DNA of 64,000 bases, taken from assembly GCA_963824085.1 (NCBI GenBank), contig CAWGNT010000015.1, positions 434,001 through 498,000 on the forward strand, read 5' to 3'. The stretch is from JARRNE01 sp963824085. GTDB lineage: Bacteria > Pseudomonadota > Gammaproteobacteria > Chromatiales > Chromatiaceae. A model generated the notes under the pieces. That model did not search any database and was not told the origin of the DNA. It saw only the letters and a program-made list of their open reading frames with translations. How positions within the stretch are numbered: position 1 is the first letter of the stretch; every line of letters begins with the position of its first letter. A program made the translations under genes and the position numbers. Positions 17,419-26,255 of this stretch are shown here, piece by piece.

Positions 17419-18555
17419 TCAGAATCCCATTTTCTCGAAGAAGCTCTTGACCCCATCAAGCCAAGAGGTGGAGTGGGGGCTATGGCGCTCTCCGCCCTCC
17501 TGCACCGATTCGTCGAATTGCTGGAGCAGATCTTTCTGGCGCTCGGTCAGGTTTACCGGAGTCTCGACGGTCACGCGGCAGATCAGGTCGCCCACGGCAC
17601 CGCCGCGGACCGGCTTCACCCCTTTGGCGCGCATGCGGAACATCTTCCCGGTCTGGGTACCCCCGGGAATCTTGAGCACAACCTTGCCGTTCAGGGTTGG
17701 TACTTCGAGCTCGCCGCCGAGGGCCGCCGTGACGAACCCGATGGGCACTTCACAGAACAGGTTGTTGTCTTCGCGCGTGAAGATCGGGTGCTCCTGCACG
17801 TTGACTTGCACGTAGAGGTCTCCCGGCGGACCAGCGCGCTCCCCCGGCTCCCCCTCACCGGCGAGCCGTATCCGATCCCCGGTGTCAACGCCGGCGGGAA
17901 CCTTCACGGACAGCGTCTTTTCCTCCCGCATCCGACCCTGACCGCCGCAGTGCCCGCAGGGTTCGTCGATCACCGTGCCGACGCCCCGGCAGTGGGGACA
18001 GGTTTGCTGGATGGAGAAGAACCCTTGCTGCATTCGCACCTGCCCGACGCCTTTGCAGGTCGGACAGGTCTTGGGCTTGGTCCCGGGCTTGGCGCCGCTG
18101 CCGCCGCAGAACTGGCACTCCACCAGGCTGGGAATGCGGATCTTGACGTCTTTTCCGGCCACCGCCTCTTCCAGGGTCAGCGACAGGTCGTAACGCAGGT
18201 CGGCGCCGCGATACGCCCGGCGCGCACTCCCTCGGCCGCCGCTGAAGATGTCCCCGAATACATCTCCGAAGATGTCGGAGAAGGTCGCCCCGGCGGCACC
18301 AAAGTCCCCCGGGCCGCCGAAGCCTCCACTCGCCTCCACGCCCGCATGGCCGAACTGATCGTACGCGGAGCGCTTCTTGGGGTCGCTCAGGACCTCGTAG
18401 GCAAGCTTGGCGTCCTTGAACTGCTCATCTGACTCTGCTCCCGGGTTGCGGTCCGGGTGAAATTTCATGGCAAGCCGGCGGTAGGCCTTCTTGATGTCGG
18501 CCTCGCTCGCGTTGCGGCTGACCCCCAGGACTTCGTAGTAGTCGCGCTTGGACAT
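17419..18555 (-). CDS. dnaJ: Chaperone DnaJ (Hsp40)
   Basis: This 378-residue protein has full type I DnaJ architecture. The J domain at 1-70 has the HPD motif in MKFHPDRNPGA. A Gly/Phe region at about 75-115 contains repeated FGD/FSD units. The zinc-binding domain has four CxxCxGxG repeats (CQFCGGSG, CPTCKGVG, CPHCRGVG, CGHCGGQG). The C-terminal substrate-binding domains follow. It stimulates DnaK ATPase and delivers unfolded clients in the cytoplasm. It is last in the hrcA-grpE-dnaK-dnaJ order. A hairpin lies in the 111-base gap after dnaK, so its expression may be set apart from dnaK. Confidence 0.98.
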   Translation of the reverse strand: MSKRDYYEVLGVSRNASEADIKKAYRRLAMKFHPDRNPGAESDEQFKDAKLAYEVLSDPKKRSAYDQFGHAGVEASGGFGGPGDFGAAGATFSDIFGDVFGDIFSGGRGSARRAYRGADLRYDLSLTLEEAVAGKDVKIRIPSLVECQFCGGSGAKPGTKPKTCPTCKGVGQVRMQQGFFSIQQTCPHCRGVGTVIDEPCGHCGGQGRMREEKTLSVKVPAGVDTGDRIRLAGEGEPGERAGPPGDLYVQVNVQEHPIFTREDNNLFCEVPIGFVTAALGGELEVPTLNGKVVLKIPGGTQTGKMFRMRAKGVKPVRGGAVGDLICRVTVETPVNLTERQKDLLQQFDESVQEGGERHSPHSTSWLDGVKSFFEKMGF

Positions 18556-18608
18556 TTCTCGGTTTGTGAGGTTGGGCTTCTAGCTACGGCGTGTCAGCCC
18601 CAAAAGAC

Positions 18609-18641
18609 CGAGAGTGCAGACGCGTTGCGGCTGCACTCTCG
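18609..18641 (-). terminator. Hairpin between dnaK and dnaJ
   Basis: CGAGAGTGCAG and CTGCACTCTCG form a perfect 11-bp stem with an 11-base loop. On the minus strand it is followed by GTCTTTTGGGG, a weak U-run. It could act as a partial terminator, lowering dnaJ relative to dnaK, or as a 3'-end stabiliser. This is read from sequence only. Confidence 0.6.
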
Positions 18642-18666
18642 CTTAGCTCAACGACCGGTTACCGGC

Positions 18667-20604
18667 CTATTTCTTGTCGTCCTTGACCTCTTCGAACTCG
18701 GCGTCGACCACGTCGTCCTTGGCCTCGCCACCGGACTCGGCGCCGCTGGGGCCGGCTCCTGGCGGGGTCTCGCCCGCGTCGCCCTGCTGCTGTGCATAGA
18801 GCCGTTCGGCCAGTTTTCCGGAGACCTCGCCCAGGGCTTTTGTGAGACTCTCGATGCGTTCCTTGTCCTCGCCCTTCATGGCCTCTTCCAAGTCCTTGAT
18901 GGCGGATTCAATGCGCTCCTTCTCGCCTGAGTCGACCTTGTCGCCGAGCTGCTCGAGTGACTTGCGGGTGGCATGAATCATCGAGTCTGCGTGGTTGCGG
19001 ACCGAGACCAGCTCGTGGAAACGGCGGTCGTCCTCGGCATGCGCCTCGGCATCCTTGACCATGCGGTCGATCTCGGAGTCGGAGAGCCCCGAGGATGCTT
19101 TAATCACGATCGACTGCTGTTTCCCTGTCGCCTTGTCCTTGGCCGAGACGTTCAGGATACCGTTGGCGTCGATGTCGAACTTCACCTCGATCTGGGGGAT
19201 ACCCCGAGGCGCCAGAGGAATGTCGGTCAGGTCGAAACGGCCCAGCGACTTGTTGTCGGCCGAGCGCTCGCGCTCGCCCTGAAGGACATGGACCGTCACT
19301 GCCGTCTGGTTGTCCTCGGCGGTGGAGAACACCTGGCTCGCCGATGTCGGGATCGTGGTGTTCTTCTCGATCAGCTTCGTCATCACGCCGCCCAGCGTCT
19401 CAATCCCGAGGGACAGCGGCGTCACGTCGAGCAAGAGCACGTCCTTGACCTGTCCGCCCAGCACACCACCCTGGATCGCCGCCCCGATGGCGACTGCCTC
19501 GTCCGGGTTGACGTCCCTGCGAGGCGTCTTGCCGAAGAAGGACTGGACCTTCTCCTGGACCTTCGGCATCCGGGTTTGCCCACCGACCAGGATCACCTCG
19601 TTGATCTCCGAGGCGGTGACACCGGCATCCTTGAGGGCAATGCGGCAGGGGTCGATCGTCCGGTCGACCAGATCTTCGACCAGGGACTCCAGCTTCGCCC
19701 GCGTCAGCTTCACGTTGAGGTGCTTCGGACCCGTCTGGTCCGCTGTGATGTACGGGAGGTTGATATCCGTTTGCTGGCTCGAGGAGAGCTCGATCTTAGC
19801 CTTTTCGGCGGACTCCTTCAGGCGCTGCAGGGCCAGCGGGTCGTTGCGCAAATCGACGCCCTGCTCCCTCCGAAACTCGGTGACGAGCCAGTCGATGATG
19901 CGCTTGTCGAAGTCCTCGCCGCCCAGGAAGGTGTCTCCGTTGGTTGAGAGGACCTCGAACTGGTGCTCACCCTCGATCTCCGCGATCTCGATGATCGAGA
20001 TGTCGAACGTGCCGCCGCCCAGATCGTACACAGCAAGCTTCTGGTCGCCGCGCTTCTTGTCCATCCCGTAGGCCAGCGCTGCCGCGGTGGGCTCGTTGAT
20101 AATGCGCTTGACCTCGAGACCGGCTATCCGCCCGGCATCCTTGGTTGCCTGGCGCTGCGAGTCGTTGAAGTAGGCCGGGACCGTGATGACCGCCTCGCGG
20201 ATCTCCTCGCCCAGATAGTCCTCCGCGGTCTTCTTCATCTTCTGAAGGACCTTGGCGGAGACCTCGGGCGGTGCCATCTTCTTGCCGTTGGCCTCGATCC
20301 AGGCGTCGCCGTTGTCGGCACGCACGATCTTGTAGGGCACCATGTCCACGTCCTTCTTGACCACCGCATCGTCATAGCGGCGGCCAATCAGGCGCTTGAT
20401 CGCGAACAAGGTGTTCGTCGGATTGGTCACCGCTTGCCGCTTTGCGGACTGACCCACGAGCACCTCGTTGTCCCTCGTGTAGGCGACAATGGAGGGCGTT
20501 GTGCGGTCGCCTTCCGCATTCTCGATGACCTTGACCTTGTCGCCCTCCATGATGGCAACGCAGGAGTTGGTGGTGCCCAGGTCAATGCCGATGATCTTTC
20601 CCAT
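18667..20604 (-). CDS. dnaK: Chaperone DnaK (Hsp70)
   Basis: This 645-residue Hsp70 begins MGKIIGIDLGTTNSC. Nucleotide-binding motifs include VPAYFNDSQRQATKDAGRIA and VYDLGGGTFDISI. The interdomain linker is in VLLLDVTPLSLGIE, followed by the beta-sandwich substrate domain and a helical lid. The C-terminus is EEVKDDKK. The ATG at 20604 is the conserved start; the frame is open to 20661, but that extension has no family match. It refolds and protects proteins with DnaJ and GrpE. It is transcribed with hrcA and grpE under the CIRCE operator upstream of hrcA. Confidence 0.99.
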   Translation of the reverse strand: MGKIIGIDLGTTNSCVAIMEGDKVKVIENAEGDRTTPSIVAYTRDNEVLVGQSAKRQAVTNPTNTLFAIKRLIGRRYDDAVVKKDVDMVPYKIVRADNGDAWIEANGKKMAPPEVSAKVLQKMKKTAEDYLGEEIREAVITVPAYFNDSQRQATKDAGRIAGLEVKRIINEPTAAALAYGMDKKRGDQKLAVYDLGGGTFDISIIEIAEIEGEHQFEVLSTNGDTFLGGEDFDKRIIDWLVTEFRREQGVDLRNDPLALQRLKESAEKAKIELSSSQQTDINLPYITADQTGPKHLNVKLTRAKLESLVEDLVDRTIDPCRIALKDAGVTASEINEVILVGGQTRMPKVQEKVQSFFGKTPRRDVNPDEAVAIGAAIQGGVLGGQVKDVLLLDVTPLSLGIETLGGVMTKLIEKNTTIPTSASQVFSTAEDNQTAVTVHVLQGERERSADNKSLGRFDLTDIPLAPRGIPQIEVKFDIDANGILNVSAKDKATGKQQSIVIKASSGLSDSEIDRMVKDAEAHAEDDRRFHELVSVRNHADSMIHATRKSLEQLGDKVDSGEKERIESAIKDLEEAMKGEDKERIESLTKALGEVSGKLAERLYAQQQGDAGETPPGAGPSGAESGGEAKDDVVDAEFEEVKDDKK

Positions 20605-20694
20605 AGTTCTTCGTCTCCGTTGGGGGCTCGCCGCGCAGCGCGCGCCGCTCTGCCGACTCACTTGGGGGAAAACCCTTCACTTTTCAAGCCTGTT

Positions 20695-21306
20695 TCAGCT
20701 AGCTGCCCGGGATACCATCACCATGGCCGGACGCACCAGCCTCCCGTTGAGCAGATAGCCTTTCTGGACGACTGAAACGACCGTGTTTGGCGGTACGTCA
20801 TCCCGGGGCTGGGTAGTCATCGCCTGGTGGAGCTCAGGGTTAAAGGGCTCGCCCATGGGGTCGATCTGCTGCACGCCGAACTTGTTCATCACGTCAGTCA
20901 GCAGCTTGAGCGTCAGTTCGGTGCCCTCGCGCAACTTTTCAACGTCCGCGGCCGTATCCAGGGCCGCGTCGTGGCCGAGCTCCAGGCTGTCGCGCACCTG
21001 CAGCAGCTCGCGCACGAAGCCGTCCAAGGCGAACTTGTATGCGTTCTCCAGCTCGCGGGCGTGGCGTCGGCTCAGGTTTTCGATCTCCGCGCGCGCGCGC
21101 AGCAACGCATCCCAGTGCTGATCAGCCTTAGACCGAGCGTCCTCCAGCAGGGCCGTCAGCTGCTGGGGAGAATCCGCACCCGGCGCCTGCTGCGCAGCCG
21201 CTTGCCCCGTCCCCGCCGTGTCACCAGCGCCCTCGCCGGACGGGGATACGCCCGTCGGCCCCTCGGTCTCATCCCGGATATTGTCTGTCTGCTGCTCCTT
21301 TATCAT
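20695..21306 (-). CDS. grpE: Nucleotide exchange factor GrpE
   Basis: This 203-residue protein has an acidic, low-complexity N-terminus (about 1-50), a long coiled coil (about 50-110, ALLRARAEIENLSRRHAREL) and the C-terminal beta domain with the family signature FNPELHQAMT and GYLLNGRLVRPAMVMV. GGAGG lies about six bases before the ATG. GrpE releases ADP from DnaK and acts as a thermosensor in known systems. It sits between hrcA and dnaK on the same strand. Confidence 0.97.
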   Translation of the reverse strand: MIKEQQTDNIRDETEGPTGVSPSGEGAGDTAGTGQAAAQQAPGADSPQQLTALLEDARSKADQHWDALLRARAEIENLSRRHARELENAYKFALDGFVRELLQVRDSLELGHDAALDTAADVEKLREGTELTLKLLTDVMNKFGVQQIDPMGEPFNPELHQAMTTQPRDDVPPNTVVSVVQKGYLLNGRLVRPAMVMVSRAAS

Positions 21307-21394
21307 CTAAGCCTCCAAAGGGTCTGTGAGCGGCGTCCGCAAGGCGCACTGCACGGGATGCGGGCGCCCCCGTTGCTCGCCGCCCTTGCTTGAT

Positions 21395-22450
21395 CTATTG
21401 CTGTCTTAGGGCCGCGCCGAGCAGGCGCGCAGTCACATCCACGATGGGTATGACACGCGGGTAGTCCATGCGCGCCGGCCCGATCACTCCCAACACCCCG
21501 ATCACCTGATCGTCGATCCGGTACGGGGCCGTGACGAGACTGCAGTCGTCGAGCAGCTGGTAGCCGGACTCCTCGCCGATGAAGATCTGGACCCCCTCCG
21601 CTTCGATGCAGCGATCGAGCAAGTGGAGGATTTCGCTCTTCTTTGTAAAGGCTTCGAAGAGCTGCTTCAACCGCTCCAGCGTCGCCAGCTCCGTGAACTC
21701 CATGAGGTTGGTCTGGCCCGCGACATAGAAGTCGTCCTTTCGCTCCGCCGCCTCCACGACTCGGTGAGCCATCTCCACCGCGCGCATCATTATCTCATCC
21801 ATGCGCGCGTGAGTGGTCTTGAGGTCGTCGAGCAAACGCTTTCGAACCTCCCGCATGTCCTGACCGGTAAAGATCTCATTCAGGAAGTTCGCGGCCTGCT
21901 CAAGCTGCGCCGGCGAGTAACGGCGATCGGTGTGAATGGCGCGGTTATGCACCTCGCCCTCGCTCGTTACCAGGATCGCCAGGACGCGATTTCCGGACAG
22001 GGGCAGAAACTCGATCTGCCGAAATGCGTTGCGCTCACGGCGCGGCAGCATGACCACGCCGGCCATGTGAGTGACCCCGGACAGGACCTGGGAAGCGTTC
22101 TCAAGGAGGCCAACGGCGTCCGTGAGTCGCTCAAGCTGGAGTCTCATCGTCTCCACTTCCTGCTCCGTCAATGGCCTGATCGTGAGCAGAGAATCGATAA
22201 ACAGCCGATAACCCGAGACCGTAGGAATGCGCCCGGCGGAGGTATGCGGTGCCGCAATGAACCCCATCTCCTCCAAGTCTGCCATGATGTTGCGGACGGT
22301 CGCCGGACTCAGGTCCAGACCGGAATCCTTCGCCAAAGTACGCGAGCCGACGGGCAATCCATCCCTGATATAGCGCTCGATCAGCGCCTTCAGAAAATGG
22401 AGCGCACGCTCGCTGACCTGCGTATCGCCGCTTGCGATATTCGGTGTCAA
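21395..22450 (-). CDS. hrcA: Heat-inducible repressor HrcA (TTG start)
   Basis: This 351-residue protein has the N-terminal winged helix typical of HrcA (ERYIRDGLPVGSRTLAKDSG, then SPATVRNIMADLEEMGF, HTSAGRIPT). The dimerisation and insert domains follow, ending GVIGPARMDYPRVIPIVDVT. The frame is open to 22555, but that extension would include the promoter and the CIRCE operator. I therefore take TTG 22450, which has GAGG about eight bases upstream and gives the family's usual N-terminus. HrcA binds CIRCE and represses this operon; GroEL promotes its folding in known systems. It is the first gene of hrcA-grpE-dnaK-dnaJ and so is self-regulated. Confidence 0.96.
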   Translation of the reverse strand: MTPNIASGDTQVSERALHFLKALIERYIRDGLPVGSRTLAKDSGLDLSPATVRNIMADLEEMGFIAAPHTSAGRIPTVSGYRLFIDSLLTIRPLTEQEVETMRLQLERLTDAVGLLENASQVLSGVTHMAGVVMLPRRERNAFRQIEFLPLSGNRVLAILVTSEGEVHNRAIHTDRRYSPAQLEQAANFLNEIFTGQDMREVRKRLLDDLKTTHARMDEIMMRAVEMAHRVVEAAERKDDFYVAGQTNLMEFTELATLERLKQLFEAFTKKSEILHLLDRCIEAEGVQIFIGEESGYQLLDDCSLVTAPYRIDDQVIGVLGVIGPARMDYPRVIPIVDVTARLLGAALRQQ

Positions 22451-22491
22451 GGTTGCCTCGGAGAGCTCAATAATCGATCGAAGCAGCTCGA

Positions 22492-22518
22492 TTAGCACTC
22501 TACACGGAGGAGTGCTAA
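22492..22518 (-). promoter_or_regulatory. CIRCE operator for HrcA
   Basis: TTAGCACTC, nine bases (TACACGGAG), then GAGTGCTAA: a perfect match to the CIRCE consensus, with two 9-base arms and a 9-base spacer. It lies 41 bases before the hrcA TTG start and just after the promoter -10 box, so bound HrcA would block initiation. Confidence 0.97.
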
Positions 22519-22526
22519 CTATGGGC

Positions 22527-22555
22527 AATTTAGGGACTGGAGCGCTCGCTGTCAA
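22527..22555 (-). promoter_or_regulatory. Sigma-70 promoter of the hrcA-grpE-dnaK-dnaJ operon
   Basis: On the minus strand, TTGACA (22555-22550), a 17-base spacer and TAAATT (22532-22527) form a good vegetative promoter. The expected transcription start, about 22520, falls at the edge of the CIRCE element, the usual geometry for HrcA repression. Confidence 0.85.
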
Positions 22556-22704
22556 GGCTCCGGAGTCCCCAGAGCATCCCTTGGCCGATACGACTCCGAT
22601 CAGTTGGCGGTGTCATCGGGCCGTGCTACTTTGTCATCGCGGCGCCGTGCCCGGGGTCTCCCGGTGACCGCCTCGCGCCGAGCTGTTATGTGCGTAGTTG
22701 CGTT

Positions 22705-23601
22705 ATGCGCCAGTTCGACTCGATCGGCATCATCGGGAAGCAGGACGAGACCGCCCAGTGCAGGGCGACTCTCGTGCGGCTGCTTGCCTTCCTCGTGTCG
22801 CGCCAGCGCGAGGTCTATTTCGACGCCCCAAGCGGCTCCATGCTGCAGCAGCCCGCCGAGAGGGTGCTGACGCCCGAGGCGATGGGCGAGCGCTGCTCCT
22901 TGGTCGTAGTGGTGGGAGGCGACGGCACACTACTGCACGCCGCGCGTACCATGGCAAGCGCCGGGCTGCCGCTGGTGGGCATCAACCTGGGCCGCCTAGG
23001 ATTTCTGGTGGACGTCTCTCCGGACGACATCGAGACCTGCCTGGATGCGATGCTGGCAGGGGAATATACAGAAGAAGCCAGGTGCATGCTCACGGCAACC
23101 GTCACCAACGGCGCCCAAGAGCCGGAGTCCTACGCCGCACTCAACGACGTGGTGGTCCACAAGTGGAGCACTGCGCGCATGATCGAACTCGAGACCTATA
23201 TCGACGGGGTCTTTGTCAACGCCCAGCGCTCCGACGGTATCATCGTGTCGTCACCCACCGGTTCCACTGCCTATGCCCTTTCGGGTGGCGGCCCCCTGCT
23301 CCACCCGGGCCTCGATGCACTGGTGCTGGTCCCCATCTGCCCACATACCCTGAGCAACCGGCCTTTAGTCGTTGGTGGCGCCAGCCGCATCGAGATAAGG
23401 GTCTGCGGATTTGACCACGGGCACGTGCATATCACCTGCGACGGTCAGACAGACCTCGCACTCGAGCCTCAGTCGCGCGTCTATATTGAGAAAGCGCCTC
23501 GCCCGGTATGCCTCCTCCACCCTAAGAACTACGACTACTATAAGATCCTTCGCGCCAAGTTGGGTTGGGGAGGACATCCAACCCCCTCGAACCGATGCTG
23601 A
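22705..23601 (+). CDS. nadK: NAD kinase
   Basis: This 298-residue protein has the diacylglycerol-kinase-like NAD kinase motifs: GGDGTLLHAAR (the GGDG nucleotide site), LPLVGINLGRLGFL, NDVVVHK, and SPTGSTAYALSGGGPLLHP. It phosphorylates NAD to NADP in the cytoplasm. Start ATG 22705 gives the family N-terminus (FDSIGIIGK); no strong ribosome binding site is seen. It is divergent from hrcA, and its stop overlaps the recN start by seven bases, so the pair is probably co-transcribed, an order common in gammaproteobacteria. Confidence 0.97.
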   Translation: MRQFDSIGIIGKQDETAQCRATLVRLLAFLVSRQREVYFDAPSGSMLQQPAERVLTPEAMGERCSLVVVVGGDGTLLHAARTMASAGLPLVGINLGRLGFLVDVSPDDIETCLDAMLAGEYTEEARCMLTATVTNGAQEPESYAALNDVVVHKWSTARMIELETYIDGVFVNAQRSDGIIVSSPTGSTAYALSGGGPLLHPGLDALVLVPICPHTLSNRPLVVGGASRIEIRVCGFDHGHVHITCDGQTDLALEPQSRVYIEKAPRPVCLLHPKNYDYYKILRAKLGWGGHPTPSNRC

Positions 23602-25283
23602 GTCACATTTTTGTCAAGGACCTGGCCATCGTCAGCAGCCTGGAGCTCGACTTCGCCGCGGGCATGACCGCCCTCACCGGCGAGACGGGAGCCGGAAAGT
23701 CTATCCTCATCGACGCCCTGGGTCTGGCCCTTGGGGACAAGACAAATGCCGACATGATCCGCGCCGGATGCGAGCAGGCCGAGGTGGTTGCGGGGTTTGA
23801 CCTGAACGACTGCCCGGAGGCGCGCCGGTGGCTGGTTGAGCAGGCCCTCAACGACGGGGACGAATGCATCGTCCGCCGCCTCCTGGTCCGCTCCGGGCGC
23901 TCACGCGCCTATGTCAACGGACGCCCCGCGGGGAGCGCCCAGCTGCAGGCGCTGGGAGAGCTTCTCGTGGATATCCACGGCCAGCACGCCCACCAGTCAT
24001 TGCTCCGCCCTGCCGCTCAACGCTCCCTGCTTGACGGTTACGGTGCCCACGGCGACTTGGCTAACGAGGTGTCCCGGCTCTTCCGTGATTTCCGCGACCG
24101 CGCCGACAGGCTGCGCCGGATTGAGGCCGAGAGCGCAGACCGCGCCGCCCGTCTGGAGCTGCTGCGCTACCAGGTAGACGAGCTGGATGCCCTGAAGCTC
24201 AACAGAGTGGAGATCGAGGAGCTCGACCGCGAGCAAAAGCGTCTCGCCAACCTGGATCAGCTGCAGGGCACCTCGGCGCGCGTACTCGACCGTATCTACG
24301 ACGGGGAATCTTCCGTTCACGTGGCGCTCAGCCGCACCGCTTCGGACATCGAGGGCATTGCCCTACTCGATGACCGCCTCGCTCCGGCCCTCGAGCTCAT
24401 CAGCAGCGCAACCATCCAAATCGAGGAGGCGGCCAGCAGCCTCCGCCAATACCTCGCCAACTTGGAGCTGGACCCGGGACTGCTCGCCCAGGTGGAGACG
24501 CGCCTTGCCCAGGTACACGACCTGGCCCGCAAATACCGAGTATTTCCCCACGAGATCCCAGGTGTCTTAGAACGTCTACAGGACGAGCTCGAGCGCCTAG
24601 AGCAGGACGCCGTCTCCCTCGAGGCTCTTAGGGAGGCGCGCGACGCCGCGCAGGACGCCTTTCTCGGCACGGCAGCACAGCTCAGCGAGGCGCGGCGGGT
24701 GGCCGCCAAACGGCTTGCGGCAACAATCACCGACGCCATGCAGGAGCTCGGCATGCAAGGAGGACGCTTGGCCGTAGACGTCGACTCGGGCGATCCCGCC
24801 ACAGCCGGTCCGCATGGTCTGGACCGGGTAGACCTGCTGGTCAGCGCAAATCCCGGTCAGCCGCTCCAACCGCTCGCCAAAGTCGCCTCCGGCGGGGAGC
24901 TTTCGCGCATCAGTTTGGGGATCCAGGTTGCTACAGCCGAGTGCGGAACCGTTCCGACCTTGGTGTTCGACGAGGTAGACGTGGGAATTGGCGGCGGGGT
25001 GGCGGAAATCGTCGGTCGCTTGCTTCGTACTTTGGGCCGGACGCGCCAGGTGCTCTGTGTCACCCACCTGCCTCAGGTCGCATCTCAGGCCCACCACCAT
25101 CTGCAGGTGAGCAAGTCGACGCTAAATGGCCAAACCTATACCGCCATCGTACCCTTGAGCGACGAGACACGCGTGGGCGAGATCGCCCGCATGCTCGGGG
25201 GAAGAGAGATCACGCACAAGACCTTGGAGCACGCACGCGAGATGATCCTGCGGTCGCAGTCCGACAGGGAATTCGTCGACTGA
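23595..25283 (+). CDS. recN: DNA repair protein RecN
   Basis: This 562-residue SMC-like protein begins with the N-terminal ATPase half (MLSHIFVKDLAIVSSLELDF, then Walker A GETGAGKSILIDAL). A long coiled coil spans about 150-370. The C-terminal half has the signature KVASGGELSRISLGIQ and Walker B TLVFDEVDVGIGG. RecN acts at double-strand breaks, holding DNA ends or sister chromatids together. The start at 23595 overlaps nadK by seven bases; the frame is open further up inside nadK. I see no clear LexA box immediately before it. Confidence 0.97.
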   Translation: MLSHIFVKDLAIVSSLELDFAAGMTALTGETGAGKSILIDALGLALGDKTNADMIRAGCEQAEVVAGFDLNDCPEARRWLVEQALNDGDECIVRRLLVRSGRSRAYVNGRPAGSAQLQALGELLVDIHGQHAHQSLLRPAAQRSLLDGYGAHGDLANEVSRLFRDFRDRADRLRRIEAESADRAARLELLRYQVDELDALKLNRVEIEELDREQKRLANLDQLQGTSARVLDRIYDGESSVHVALSRTASDIEGIALLDDRLAPALELISSATIQIEEAASSLRQYLANLELDPGLLAQVETRLAQVHDLARKYRVFPHEIPGVLERLQDELERLEQDAVSLEALREARDAAQDAFLGTAAQLSEARRVAAKRLAATITDAMQELGMQGGRLAVDVDSGDPATAGPHGLDRVDLLVSANPGQPLQPLAKVASGGELSRISLGIQVATAECGTVPTLVFDEVDVGIGGGVAEIVGRLLRTLGRTRQVLCVTHLPQVASQAHHHLQVSKSTLNGQTYTAIVPLSDETRVGEIARMLGGREITHKTLEHAREMILRSQSDREFVD

Positions 25284-25700
25284 CATGTGGCATTCACATT
25301 GGTGATTAGCCCTGAAACTCAGCCGGACCACTTTGTACTCCATCCATGGGGCCTAGATCCCGGCACTCCCTGCCGGGATGACACCCAGGCACCCAGCAAC
25401 GTCGTCGTTCCGGCAGAGCCTGCCCCGGACTTGATCCGGGGAATGCCGGAAACCAGGTACCACGGACGGCGAGCAGCGTCGTGACAAAGCAGGCCCTTTG
25501 TCGTAGCTGAGGAATAGGGCTAATCACCTTCACATTTGGGGTTTCGTTTGGTCCGGGGGCTGCGCGCCCCAGTCGAAGACGTGGAGTCGCCCGGAAGGTT
25601 TAACTGCTGTTGCCTCCCTGCTGCCGACACCCCCGGCGGGTCCACTCCGGCCCCTCCGGTTGAGAACCGATAGGGCGATGAGAGCTGCGCCTATCGCTGA
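25284..25700. other. recN-fur convergent gap
   Basis: These 417 bases lie between the convergent recN and fur genes. More than half is the MITE; the rest shows no gene and no clear U-tailed terminator. Confidence 0.6.
25293..25536. mobile_element. Complete MITE with 13-bp inverted ends and 8-bp target duplication
   Basis: The element proper is 25301-25528 (228 bases). It starts GGTGATTAGCCCT and ends AGGGCTAATCACC, perfect inverted repeats of 13 bases, extended by CTCAGC/GCTGAG six bases further in. It is flanked by the exact 8-base direct repeat TTCACATT (25293-25300 and 25529-25536). It has no transposase gene. A related copy is at 56761-56966 and a fragment at about 53060-53131. An autonomous partner with the same ends must once have existed. 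It sits between recN and fur. Confidence 0.92.
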
Positions 25701-26117
25701 TCACCCTTTCGCTTGACAGTCCGGACAAATCCCGTAGATGACCAACGAGTGATCCTCCAAGGTGAAGCCGTGCTCTTTCGCGATGGCTTCTTGGCGGTGC
25801 TCGATCGCAGGCTCCATGAACTCCACCACCTTGTCGCATTTCACGCAGACCAGGTGGTCATGATGTCCTCCTCGATTCAGCTCGAATACGGACTGACCGG
25901 TCTCGAAGTGATGACGGCACAGCAGGCCGGCCCCTTCGAATTGGGTCAGAACCCGATAGACGGTCGCCAGCCCAATATCCTCACCGTTGCTGAGCAGCAT
26001 CCTGTAGACATCCTCCGCGCTGAGATGCCTCTTGTCGCTCGTCTCGAGGACACTGAGTATCTTCAATCGCGGTGCCGTAACCTTGAGGCCGGCCTGCTTA
26101 ATCTGATCGTTCTCCAC
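25701..26117 (-). CDS. fur: Ferric uptake regulator Fur (GTG start)
   Basis: This 138-residue protein has an N-terminal winged helix (AGLKVTAPRLKILSVLETSD, then HLSAEDVYRMLL, IGLATVYRVLTQFEGAGL). The metal-binding dimerisation domain contains GGHHDHLVCVKC (the HHDH site plus the first CxxC) and CPDCQ. Those Cys pairs and the length match Fur rather than PerR or Zur, though the assignment within the superfamily is by sequence feel. The GTG at 26117 has GAGGAGG about six bases upstream; the frame is open to 26540 without family similarity. It represses iron-uptake genes when loaded with Fe2+. It is divergent from bamE, as in many relatives. Confidence 0.92.
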   Translation of the reverse strand: MENDQIKQAGLKVTAPRLKILSVLETSDKRHLSAEDVYRMLLSNGEDIGLATVYRVLTQFEGAGLLCRHHFETGQSVFELNRGGHHDHLVCVKCDKVVEFMEPAIEHRQEAIAKEHGFTLEDHSLVIYGICPDCQAKG

Positions 26118-26255
26118 GGTCCACCTCCTCAGTGCACCCACGTCACACCAACCGCACGGTCCCCGTAGCCTTTTCCGCCTCTTGATCCTATGCACGGTGC
26201 GGAGCACCAGTGGGGTATCATGAGAGGCGACATCATTGCCTCGGTAGCATGAAAG

